The notes under the pieces were generated by a model. The model was given only the letters and a program-made list of their open reading frames with translations. It had not been told where the DNA came from and made no database searches. Positions 16,399 to 23,998 of a stretch of 64,000 bases of DNA are shown here, in pieces. Source of the DNA: Herbidospora sakaeratensis. Lineage in GTDB: Bacteria; Actinomycetota; Actinomycetes; Streptosporangiales; Streptosporangiaceae. The number at the start of each line of letters is the position of its first letter. Within the stretch, counting starts at the first letter, position 1. Made by a program: the position numbers and the translations under genes. The DNA lies in contig NZ_BBXC01000009.1 of assembly GCF_001570525.1 (NCBI RefSeq), positions 550,363 to 614,362 on the forward strand. The letters are read 5' to 3'.

Positions 16399-16410
16399 GG
16401 GCGGGCGGCC

Positions 16411-17193
16411 GTGGTCCAGATGCCGAAGATCTGCCCAGGGTGCCGCCAACGGGTGACGGGCACCTGCCCGAGGTGCTCTCCGGCGACTTCGCGGGGCCCG
16501 CGTCCATCGCGTCGCCCAGGATACGGCAGGCAGGAACGGAACCGCAGGGCCGACACGGTACGGGTGCACGTCGAGCAGTTCGGGGCGGTGTGTCCGGGCT
16601 GGGAGCGGCCGTCGCATCCTGCCGACGACCTGACTGCCGACCACATCCTGCCGCCGGGGCGCGGGGGAGCGGAGAACGGCCCGCTGCGGGTGCTGTGCAG
16701 GACCTGCAATTCGGCCCGGCGAGCCGAGCTCGACGCGCCGAACGTGCCCGGCCTGGTGGTGACGCTGGTGGCCGGCCCGCCGTGCGCCGGGAAGTCGGCG
16801 TACGTCCGGGCGAATGCGCTGCCGTCCGACCTGGTCGTCGACTATGACGCGCTTGCCCAGGCGCTGCAGGTGCCCGGCCGGGAGCTCTATCAGCACCTCG
16901 CCTCGCACCGGCCGATCGTGACCGAGGCCCGGGACGCGGTGCTCGACCGGCTTGTGCTCGGCAACCACGACGTGAAGCGGGTGTGGGTGCTCGCGACGGC
17001 CGCCACGAAGGCCGACCGGGACCGCTATCGGCGTCGGTACGCGGCCCGGGTGGTCATGGTCCTGGCCCCTGAGGAGGTGTGTCTGCGGCGGGCGATGGGG
17101 GAGCGGCCGGAGGCGTGGTGGGGATATGTGCGGTCCTGGTTCGCGGCCTACGAGCCGGATGAGCGTGACGAGGTCGTGAAGAGCGGGGGGTGA
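16411..17193 (+). CDS. HNH endonuclease fused to P-loop kinase
   Basis: A 260-residue protein from GTG 16411. N-terminal CPGC...CPRC zinc ribbon (8-22). HNH domain about 50-105: D77-H78 in TADHILPPGRGG, N89, and C96-x-x-C99-N100. Then a P-loop domain with Walker A GPPCAGKS at 122-129, VVDYDAL near 142 and a LID-like arginine-rich stretch DRDRYRRRY near 202, resembling AAA_33/polynucleotide-kinase-type enzymes. HNH proteins next to terminase genes are needed for packaging-related cleavage in HK97-like phages (known); fusion to a kinase could couple nicking to 5'-end phosphorylation (inference). Confidence 0.8.
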   Translation: MVQMPKICPGCRQRVTGTCPRCSPATSRGPRPSRRPGYGRQERNRRADTVRVHVEQFGAVCPGWERPSHPADDLTADHILPPGRGGAENGPLRVLCRTCNSARRAELDAPNVPGLVVTLVAGPPCAGKSAYVRANALPSDLVVDYDALAQALQVPGRELYQHLASHRPIVTEARDAVLDRLVLGNHDVKRVWVLATAATKADRDRYRRRYAARVVMVLAPEEVCLRRAMGERPEAWWGYVRSWFAAYEPDERDEVVKSGG

Positions 17194-17198
17194 GGCCG

Positions 17199-17750
17199 GT
17201 GGCCGGTCGTGGCCCGGCGCCGAAGGACCCGTCGAAGCGCCAGAGGCGCAACGCGCCGGCACCGCTCGAGGTCGTGCAAGAGGTCCAGGTCGAGGTGAAC
17301 GTTCAGCCACCTCATCCTCCGGCACCCAGCTACCTGCTCAAGGTCACCAAGGACCGGTGGGTGGCGTACTGGGCGACGCCCGTGGCCAGGCTCGTCGACG
17401 CCGTCTCCGACCTGCCCGCCCTGGAGCGCCTGTTCTGGCTTTACGACGACCTGGAGCGGTCGCGGCGATCGGTCGCCTCCACGGGCCACATGGTCGAGGG
17501 CAGCCAGGGCCAGAAGGTCATGAACCCGCTCCTGCGGCACATGCAGACGCAGAGCGCCGAGATCCGCCAGCTTGAGGATCGGTTCGGGCTGTCCCCGCGG
17601 GCCCGGCTGTCGCTCAACGTGACCCTCGGTGAGGCCGCCAAGTCGCTCGCCGATCTCAACGCGCCGTTTCTGAACTCCGGGGGTGACGACGATGACCCGA
17701 GAGGCGATCTCGACGTCGTCGAGGGGTACGTCGTCGACGACGTGGGCTGA
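17199..17750 (+). CDS. Terminase small subunit (P27 family)
   Basis: I chose GTG 17199 (MAGRGPAPKDPSKRQRRN), the usual N-terminus of this family, behind a G-rich ribosome site; GTG 17190 is an alternative. About 183 residues. Pattern GRGPAPKDP, then helical core VAYWATPVARLVDAVSDLPALERLFWLYDDLERSRR and NPLLRHMQTQSAEIRQLEDRFGLSPRARLSL is typical of P27/HK97-type TerS, which recognises the packaging site and recruits TerL. The acidic C-terminus (GGDDDDPRGDLD) is unusual in degree. Confidence 0.85.
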   Translation: MAGRGPAPKDPSKRQRRNAPAPLEVVQEVQVEVNVQPPHPPAPSYLLKVTKDRWVAYWATPVARLVDAVSDLPALERLFWLYDDLERSRRSVASTGHMVEGSQGQKVMNPLLRHMQTQSAEIRQLEDRFGLSPRARLSLNVTLGEAAKSLADLNAPFLNSGGDDDDPRGDLDVVEGYVVDDVG

Positions 17751-17753
17751 CCG

Positions 17754-19247
17754 GTGAGCCTGGCCGTCGCCTGCCGTCCGCTGTCGGCGCCGAAGTCTCT
17801 CGGGTGGCCATCGCACGGCCGGATCGTGTGCGCGTGGATCGAGCGCCACTGCGTGTACGGCGAGGGTGACTACTTCGGCCAGCCGGTGAAGCTCCAGCGG
17901 TGGCAGAAGCAGATCCTTTACTGGCTGTACGAGTACAACCCGATCACCGGGGAGCGGCGGTTCCGCGAGGCCCTGATCGAGGTGCCCAAGGGGCAGGGGA
18001 AGACGCCCCTGAACGGCTGGATTCAGCTGTTCGAGCTCCTTGGCCCGCCGCTGTTCGGGCCGAAGGGGTCGCCGCTGATCCCGGTGGCGGCCGCCAGCTT
18101 CGAACAGGCTGACCTGCTGTTCGGCGACATGAAGCACGCGTGCCGGGAGTCGCCGACGTTGCGGCATCACGTCGACGCTTACGACACCGAGATCGTGGTG
18201 CGTAACGGTCCGGGCCGGTCGTACCGGGTCGCTGCGGTGGCCGGCACCAACGACGGTCAGCGGCCTTCGTCGCTGGGCGCCGACGAGCTGCACGAGTGGC
18301 TGGGCCCGAAGGAGCGCGTCCACCTGGTGCTCGTGAACGGCATGTCCAAGCGGGCCAACAGCATCGCGGTGAACACGACGACGCCCGGGTCGAACTTGGA
18401 CACGATGGCCGGCCGGAAGCATCTGTACGGCTACCGCGTGAACGCCGGCGAGGTGGACGACCCCCGGTTCATGTTTGTCCACTACGGCGCGGCCGACGTG
18501 TACGACCTGACGGACCCCGAGCAGTTGCTCCAGGCGGTGCTCGCCGCGAACCCGGCGGCCGGGACGTTCCTGCGGACAGACGATGTGGTCGCGCGGTTCT
18601 ACCAGATCCCGGAGTTCGAGTTCCGCCGCTACCACCTGGGCCAGTGGACGCGCGCCGACGAATCGTGGCTCCCGCCGGGAGCTTGGGAGGCGTGCCAGGG
18701 CGACGGGCCGGTGGCGCTGCGGCCGGACCTCCCGGCGCATGCCGCGGTGGATATGGCGCTCAAGCACGACAGCGTGGCGGTCGTGGTGTCGCAGGTCCAG
18801 CCTGACGGCCGCGTGGCCGTCGTCTCGAAGGTCTGGGAGCCCTCCGGGGACACCATCGACACTCACGCGGTCGAGAACCATCTCCGCCAGCTGCACCGCG
18901 AGCTGAACCTGCTGACCGTCGCCTACGACCCGGCCTACTTTCAGAGGTCGGCGGAGGTGCTGCTCGACGAAGGCCTTCCGATGGCGGAGTTCTCGCAGGG
19001 CGCCGCGTCGATGGTGCCGGCCTGCCAGGACGCCTACCGGCTCATCTGCGAGGGCCTGGTCCTGCACGGCGGCGACCCCACGCTCACCGACCACGTGCTC
19101 AGCGCGGCGGTGCGAGAGACCGACTCGGGCTGGCGGCTGAGCAAGGGCCGTAGCAAGCGGAAGATCGACGCCTGCATCGCGATGGTCATGGCCCTGTTCC
19201 TGTCCCAAGTGCCCGTCCTGGTCGAAGAGGGCCCGAATCTGTGGTGA
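17754..19247 (+). CDS. Terminase large subunit
   Basis: A 497-residue ATPase/nuclease that packages phage DNA. Seen: Walker A-like PKGQGKT (78-84), Walker B region SLGADELHEW near 176-185, coupling motif NTTTPGSN near 204, and RNase H-like nuclease residues: D in AAVDMALKHDSVAVVV (near 330), AYDPAYF near 388, and D in KRKIDACIAMVMAL (near 470). Length and motif order match the Terminase_1/Terminase_6 family of siphophages. GTG start 3 bp after the TerS stop. Confidence 0.95.
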   Translation: MSLAVACRPLSAPKSLGWPSHGRIVCAWIERHCVYGEGDYFGQPVKLQRWQKQILYWLYEYNPITGERRFREALIEVPKGQGKTPLNGWIQLFELLGPPLFGPKGSPLIPVAAASFEQADLLFGDMKHACRESPTLRHHVDAYDTEIVVRNGPGRSYRVAAVAGTNDGQRPSSLGADELHEWLGPKERVHLVLVNGMSKRANSIAVNTTTPGSNLDTMAGRKHLYGYRVNAGEVDDPRFMFVHYGAADVYDLTDPEQLLQAVLAANPAAGTFLRTDDVVARFYQIPEFEFRRYHLGQWTRADESWLPPGAWEACQGDGPVALRPDLPAHAAVDMALKHDSVAVVVSQVQPDGRVAVVSKVWEPSGDTIDTHAVENHLRQLHRELNLLTVAYDPAYFQRSAEVLLDEGLPMAEFSQGAASMVPACQDAYRLICEGLVLHGGDPTLTDHVLSAAVRETDSGWRLSKGRSKRKIDACIAMVMALFLSQVPVLVEEGPNLW

Positions 19248-19257
19248 GGAGGCCCGG

Positions 19258-19440
19258 GTGCTGATCCTTGCGGAGATCGGGTTCGTGCTGATGGCACTGG
19301 TCGGCGTGGCGCTGTGGAGTGTCCCGGCAGCGCTGATCATCGGTGGCGTGCTGGGCGTGGTCGCCATGGAGCGGGCGTCGGCAGCCCGGCCGCGCGCGGT
19401 CGCCACGGTGACCGATCTGGACAGCCGGAGGGCCGCGTGA
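19258..19440 (+). CDS. Small membrane protein between terminase and portal
   Basis: 60 residues from GTG 19258 with two hydrophobic segments (ILAEIGFVLMALVGVALW and VPAALIIGGVLGVVAM) and a basic tail. The stop overlaps the GTG start of the portal gene. Small membrane proteins in this place are known in some actinophages; function unknown. Confidence 0.55.
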   Translation: MLILAEIGFVLMALVGVALWSVPAALIIGGVLGVVAMERASAARPRAVATVTDLDSRRAA

Positions 19441-20693
19441 GCCTGTTCGGCCTGTTCGAGCGCCGCAGCAACCCGGAGAACCCGTCGGTTCCGCTGACCT
19501 CCTCCAGCCTGTTGGAGTGGCTCGGAGGGATGACGACGAGCTCGGGCAAGCAGGTGTCGGAGAAGGGCGCGCTCGCCATGAGCGCGGTCTACCGGTGCGT
19601 AGGCCTGGTGGCCGGCGTCAGCAGCAGCGTGCCCCTGCACACCTACCAGTACGGCACCCACGACCGGGTCACGTCGCGCCTGCTGAACGATCCCCACCCG
19701 GAGCTCACCGCGCTGGAAGTCTGGCGGCTCGCCTACACTCACCGCGCGATGTGGGGCAACGCCTACCTGCAGAAGGTGCGCAACGGGGCCGGCCAGGTCC
19801 GTGAGCTCTGGCCCGTCACGCCCGATCGGGCGATCGTCGACCGGGAGAAGCCCTCCGACGCCAACCCATCGGGGAAGTACTTCTACGTCACCGACGACTG
19901 GGGCGTGACCCACCGGCTGACGCCCTACGAGATCCTTCACCTGCCCAGCTGGGGATACGACGGCCTGATGGGGCTGAGCCCGATCGCCGCGGCGCGGAAC
20001 GCGATCGGCCTGGGCCTGTCCGCTGAGGAGTACGGCGCCAAACTGTTCGCCTCGGGCAACATGATGGGCGGCATCCTGTCCACCGAGCAGCGGCTCAACA
20101 AGGAGCAGGCAGACACGCTGAAGGCCCGGTGGAAGGCCCGCGTCGGCAGCGGTCTGGACAACGCGCACGACGTGGCCGTGCTCGACTCCGGCGCGTCCTT
20201 CACCCCGGTCACGATGCCCGCGCGGGACTCCCAGTTCCTGGAGTCGAGGACGTTCTCGGTCGAGGAGATCGGCCGCTGGTTCGGCGTCCCGCACTTCCTG
20301 CTCGGTCTGACGGCGAAGAGCACGAGCTGGGGCACCGGCCTGGAGCAGCAGGCCATCGGATGGGTGAAGTTCGATCTCCACCCGACGTGGCTGGCGCTCA
20401 CCGAGGCCCGGGTCACCAAGGAACTCACCGGCGCCACGGTCCAGGCCCGCTACAAGCTCGAGGGCCTGCTCCGGGGCGACTCCCAGGCTCGCGCCGACTT
20501 CTACCGGGTCATGCGCGACGTCGGTGCCTTCTCGGCGAACGACATCCGCGAGCTCGAGGACCTGGGGCCGGTCGAGGGTGGCGACATGCGGCTGCAGCCG
20601 CTCAACTACACCCCCCTTGGGTCGGACCCATACGACGACAAGCCCGCCCCGTCTGGCCAGGGCGGCCAGGACAACGACGAAGACGAGGACTGA
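19437..20693 (+). CDS. Portal protein (HK97 family)
   Basis: A 418-residue phage portal protein from GTG 19437. Typical pattern: AMSAVYRCVGLVAGVSSSVPLHTYQ near 50, LLNDPHPELTALEVWRLAYTHRAMWGNAYLQKVRN near 85, ILHLPSW near 160, GLSPIAAARNAIGLGLSAEEYGAKLFASG near 175, GRWFGVPHFLLGL near 280 and LEQQAIGWVKFDLHPTW near 303. Forms the dodecameric vertex ring. The C-terminus is acidic (QDNDEDED). Confidence 0.95.
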   Translation: MSLFGLFERRSNPENPSVPLTSSSLLEWLGGMTTSSGKQVSEKGALAMSAVYRCVGLVAGVSSSVPLHTYQYGTHDRVTSRLLNDPHPELTALEVWRLAYTHRAMWGNAYLQKVRNGAGQVRELWPVTPDRAIVDREKPSDANPSGKYFYVTDDWGVTHRLTPYEILHLPSWGYDGLMGLSPIAAARNAIGLGLSAEEYGAKLFASGNMMGGILSTEQRLNKEQADTLKARWKARVGSGLDNAHDVAVLDSGASFTPVTMPARDSQFLESRTFSVEEIGRWFGVPHFLLGLTAKSTSWGTGLEQQAIGWVKFDLHPTWLALTEARVTKELTGATVQARYKLEGLLRGDSQARADFYRVMRDVGAFSANDIRELEDLGPVEGGDMRLQPLNYTPLGSDPYDDKPAPSGQGGQDNDEDED

Positions 20694-20694
20694 G

Positions 20695-21483
20695 ATGCCC
20701 ACCGTGACGCTTGAGGAGCGGCGCAGCCTCGCGCTGGCCGCGACCGGTGCCGAGATCCGGGCCGACGGCGAGGGCGTTGAGCGCTTCCGAGGCCTGGCTT
20801 CGCCGTTCAACGTGCGTGCGCCGATCGGGAACCCGAAGACGTGGGGGTTCTACGAGGAGTTCTCCTTCGGGGCCTACACGAAGACCCTTGCTGAGGGCGA
20901 TCAGCGCATGCTGATCGACCACGCCTCCTACTACGTGGTGTCGCGGGTCTCGGCCGGGAGCCTCAACCTGGCGCAGGCGGCCCGAGGCTTGGACGTCGAC
21001 TCCGCGATGGACAACGAGCTCTCCTACGTGCGTGACCTGAAGGCGAACCTCAGGAACGGCAACATCACCGGGATGAGCATCGGCTTCTACGTGGTCAAGG
21101 ACCAGTGGTCGCTGATCGAGGTAGAAGAGCTCGGAGATGACGGCAAGATTCGCGTCTTCGAGGCGGAGCTCAGGACCGTGCTGGAGGCCCGCCTCCTGGA
21201 GGTCTCCGCTGTCACCTTCCCGGCCTTCGTCGACACGGAGGCCGAACTCAAGAGCGTGTCGCACGCGCTGGTCATGCGCGGCGACGTCGGCGCGGTCGAA
21301 CGCCGCGCTGTCCACCGTCCCGAACTTCGGGACCTGCTGCAGGTCATCGGTCGCGAGCCGGGTGAGACCACTCGCGATGCCGTGCCCTCCGAGCCGGGAG
21401 AGACCACTCGGAAGGGCGTCGACGAGATCGACCTGGCCATGCGGGGGCTGTCCGCCCGCTACGGGCTGAAGCTGCCCGCCTGA
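20695..21483 (+). CDS. HK97-type prohead protease
   Basis: 262 residues from ATG 20695. Features of the U35/HK97 prohead protease: GLASPFNVRAPIG near 36, GAYTKTL near 60, LIDHA (catalytic H near 76), NGNITGMSIGF (catalytic S near 127) and LEARLLEVSAVTFPA near 161. After the protease domain a tail of about 85 residues carries two EPGETTR repeats and could serve as a scaffold fused to the protease. It cleaves capsid and scaffold during maturation. Confidence 0.93.
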   Translation: MPTVTLEERRSLALAATGAEIRADGEGVERFRGLASPFNVRAPIGNPKTWGFYEEFSFGAYTKTLAEGDQRMLIDHASYYVVSRVSAGSLNLAQAARGLDVDSAMDNELSYVRDLKANLRNGNITGMSIGFYVVKDQWSLIEVEELGDDGKIRVFEAELRTVLEARLLEVSAVTFPAFVDTEAELKSVSHALVMRGDVGAVERRAVHRPELRDLLQVIGREPGETTRDAVPSEPGETTRKGVDEIDLAMRGLSARYGLKLPA

Positions 21484-21549
21484 CCCACCGATCCACGCAC
21501 CCGCCGGCCAGCTGCCGCGCGGGTCGTCGTCATGCCCAAGGAGGCACAC

Positions 21550-22800
21550 GTGAGCACGGTCGCTCTACAGCGGCTCATCGACGAGCAGAACACCATCTGG
21601 AACCGGATGCAGGAGCTGCGCCGGGGCATGGATGACCGCGACCTGACCGCCGAGGAGCGGCAGAACTGGGACGAGGCCGAGGCCCGTCTCACCGTGGTCT
21701 CCAGCGACATCGAGCGGCTCCAGCGCGCCGCCCAGCTCGACACCGTCGACCGGTCACAGGTCATCGTCGCCGGCGGCGGCCAGGACGGCGACCAGCGCGG
21801 CAACGACGCTGACCGGCAGGAGCGCTACTCCGAGGCGTTCTACGGCTTCATCCGGCGCGGCCTGGACCGCCTCACCCCCGAGCAGCGGGAGCTCCTCGCC
21901 GCGAACTTCGGTGAGGTCCGCGCTCAGGGCGTCGGCGTCGACTCCGCGGGCGGCTACCTGGTCCCCGAGGGCTTCCGGAACAAGATGACGGAGACCCTCG
22001 TCGCGTTCGGCGGCCTGATGGGCCAGGTCTCCGAGATCGTGACCGGCACCGGCAACGACCTGCCGTGGCCGACCAACGACGACACCGCCAACATCGGCGC
22101 CATCCTGGGCGAGAACACCCAGATCAGCGAGCAGGACCTGACGATCGGCCAGCGCAAGCTGGGCGCGCACATTTACACCAGCAAGCTGGTGCGGGTGAGC
22201 CTGGCCCTGCTCCAGGACAACCAGTTCAACCTGGAAGCCTGGCTCCCGACGAAGCTGGGCACCCGCATCGGCCGCGCGGTCGCCGCGCACCTGTGCACCG
22301 GCACCGGCGTCGGCCAGCCGGAGGGCATCACGGTCGGCGGCACGGTCGGCAAGACCGGCGCCGTGTCGGCGACGGCGGTCATCACCTACGACGACACGAT
22401 CGACCTGGAGCACTCGGTCAACTCGGCCTACCGCGAGGGCGGCAACGCCAAGTACGTGTTCGCCGACTCCATGCTGAAGCTGCTGCGGAAGCTGAAGGAC
22501 GGGGAGGGGCGCCCGATCTGGGTCCCGGTGCCGACCGCTGGGTTCCCGGCGACGATCAACGGCTGGTCCTACACCGTCGACGACGGCATGCCCGCGCCGG
22601 CCCCGGGCGCGAAGTCGATCGCGTTCGGTGACTTCCGGCAGGGCTACGTGGCCCGCCGCGTGCTGGACGTCCAGCTGCAGATTCTGCGAGAGCGCTACGC
22701 CGACTACCTGCAGGTCGGCTTCCACGGTTTCGCCCGCCTCGACGGCCGCGTCGACGACGCCGCCGCGTTCCGCCTGTTCCAGCACGGCGCCGCGTCGTAA
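21550..22800 (+). CDS. Major capsid protein (HK97 fold)
   Basis: 416 residues from GTG 21550; I chose this over the in-frame ATG at 21532 because AAGGAGG (21538-21544) sits at the right distance. N-terminal delta domain is a charged coiled coil (QRLIDEQNTIWNRMQELRRGMDDRD ... ERLQRAAQ), cleaved by the protease in this family. The mature part begins near GVGVDSAGGYLVPEGFRNKM and has the usual IGAILGEN, LGAHIYTSKLVRVSLALLQD and FGDFRQGYVARRVLDV elements. Confidence 0.95.
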   Translation: MSTVALQRLIDEQNTIWNRMQELRRGMDDRDLTAEERQNWDEAEARLTVVSSDIERLQRAAQLDTVDRSQVIVAGGGQDGDQRGNDADRQERYSEAFYGFIRRGLDRLTPEQRELLAANFGEVRAQGVGVDSAGGYLVPEGFRNKMTETLVAFGGLMGQVSEIVTGTGNDLPWPTNDDTANIGAILGENTQISEQDLTIGQRKLGAHIYTSKLVRVSLALLQDNQFNLEAWLPTKLGTRIGRAVAAHLCTGTGVGQPEGITVGGTVGKTGAVSATAVITYDDTIDLEHSVNSAYREGGNAKYVFADSMLKLLRKLKDGEGRPIWVPVPTAGFPATINGWSYTVDDGMPAPAPGAKSIAFGDFRQGYVARRVLDVQLQILRERYADYLQVGFHGFARLDGRVDDAAAFRLFQHGAAS

Positions 22801-22816
22801 CCCCTCTGATCGTCTC

Positions 22817-22842
22817 GCCCGGCGGCTGGTGGGCCGCCGGGC
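22817..22842 (+). terminator. Hairpin after the capsid gene
   Basis: GCCCGGCGGC (22817-22826) and GCCGCCGGGC (22833-22842) are perfect complements with a 6-nt loop. Placed between the major capsid gene and the next structural gene, it may be a partial terminator that sets high capsid expression relative to downstream genes. Confidence 0.65.
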
Positions 22843-22860
22843 TTCTGGAAGGACTGAAGC

Positions 22861-23271
22861 GTGTCTCGAGACGCGTACAACAACCTGCTGGTCAAGCAGA
22901 CCCTCATCCCCGCCGTGCGCAACGCCAGCGCCAACGGCACCGCGGTGGACCGCAACGAGGACGGCTGTGGCTTCCAGTCCGCCCTCGTGGTCGTCAACGC
23001 GGGCACCGTCACCGACGGCACCCACACCATCGAGGTCCAGGACTCCGACGACGGCACCAACTTCACCGCCGTCGCCGACGCCTACCTCCAGGGCGCAGAG
23101 CCGGCCATCGTCGCGGCCGACGACAACAAGGTTTTCGAGATCGGCTACCTCGGCCTCAGGCGCTACCTGCGGGTCGTGCTCACCGTCTCCGGTTCCCCGG
23201 CGACCGGCGCCGCCCTGGGCGCGTTCGTCGTCCTGGCCGAACCCAGCGTCGCGCCCGTGGTGAGGAACTGA
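22861..23271 (+). CDS. Putative capsid-associated protein
   Basis: 136 residues from GTG 22861. Predicted all-beta: ALVVVNAGTVTDGTHTIEVQDSDDGTNFTAVAD and YLGLRRYLRVVLTVSGSPATGAALGAFVVLAEP. The pattern is that of jelly-roll or decoration-like proteins found after the capsid gene of siphophages. Specific function not recognisable. Confidence 0.55.
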   Translation: MSRDAYNNLLVKQTLIPAVRNASANGTAVDRNEDGCGFQSALVVVNAGTVTDGTHTIEVQDSDDGTNFTAVADAYLQGAEPAIVAADDNKVFEIGYLGLRRYLRVVLTVSGSPATGAALGAFVVLAEPSVAPVVRN

Positions 23272-23272
23272 C

Positions 23273-23563
23273 GTGGCGACGCTTAAGGTCAAGATCCGCA
23301 CGCCCGTCTCGGGGGACGGCGTCAACTACGGCGGCGGCGAGGTCGTCGACATGCCCGAAGGCCAGGCGCGGTCGTGGGTCGAGCACGGGATGGCGGAGCT
23401 CGTGGAGGACTCCGCCCCGCCCGCCGGTGCCGAGACGCCGGAAGACCAGCCGAAGCCGGAGACTCCGGAGGGCTCGGGCCCCGAGGTCCCCGAGGCGGAT
23501 GAGCCCGAGACGCCGGAGCAGCCCAAGCGGCGCACCCGCGCGGCGGCGAAGAAGGAGGGCTGA
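23273..23563 (+). CDS. Small phage structural-region protein with acidic PE tail
   Basis: 96 residues from GTG 23273. First 50 residues (LKVKIRTPVSGDGVNYGGGEVVDMPEGQARSWVEHGMAEL is spread over 3-43) look like the small DUF/gpFI-like proteins found near connectors. The rest is a disordered tail with repeated PETPE/ETPE units, ending in basic RRTRAAAKKEG. It resembles the later protein at 28728-28973 in its N-terminal layout. Confidence 0.55.
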   Translation: MATLKVKIRTPVSGDGVNYGGGEVVDMPEGQARSWVEHGMAELVEDSAPPAGAETPEDQPKPETPEGSGPEVPEADEPETPEQPKRRTRAAAKKEG

Positions 23564-23564
23564 G

Positions 23565-23984
23565 ATGCCGACTCGTATCAACACGGCCGCCCGGAACGCG
23601 GCGGCGGACGCCATCGCCGACCTGCTGAACGGCGGCGTGATCCGTATCTACTCCGGCGGCCAGCCCGCGACACCGGCGACGTCCGCCAGCGGCACGCTGC
23701 TGGCGGAGTTCACGCTGTCCAACCCCGCGTTCGCCGATGCGGTCAACGGCGTCGCGGCGCTGGACGTGACTCCTGCGCTGACCGACACGGGCATCGCTGA
23801 CGGTACGGCGGGCTGGGTTCGCATGCTGACCTCGGCGGAGGCCGGCAGCACGGGACTGGGCGTGATCGACGGCGCGGTCACGGCGACCGGCGGCGGGGGG
23901 ACGCTCACGCTCAACACCACGACCATCAGTACCGGGGTGAACGTTGAGGTGACCTCCGGCAACATCACCGTGCCCGCGTCCTAA
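23565..23984 (+). CDS. Hypothetical phage structural protein (139 aa)
   Basis: ATG 23565. Short helical N-terminus (INTAARNAAADAIADLL) then all-beta with many G, T, V, as in virion decoration proteins (AEFTLSNPAFADAVNGVAAL; GGTLTLNTTTISTGVNVEV). Similar proteins are common downstream of actinophage capsid genes. Function unknown. Confidence 0.55.
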   Translation: MPTRINTAARNAAADAIADLLNGGVIRIYSGGQPATPATSASGTLLAEFTLSNPAFADAVNGVAALDVTPALTDTGIADGTAGWVRMLTSAEAGSTGLGVIDGAVTATGGGGTLTLNTTTISTGVNVEVTSGNITVPAS

Positions 23985-23998
23985 GCCGGGGGTGACCG

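Noticed and set aside
17148-20810. Open frame of 1220 codons on the minus strand over terminase and portal genes
   Set aside because: It is antisense to terminase and portal, whose motifs and codon bias are unmistakable; long antisense frames are expected at this G/C content.
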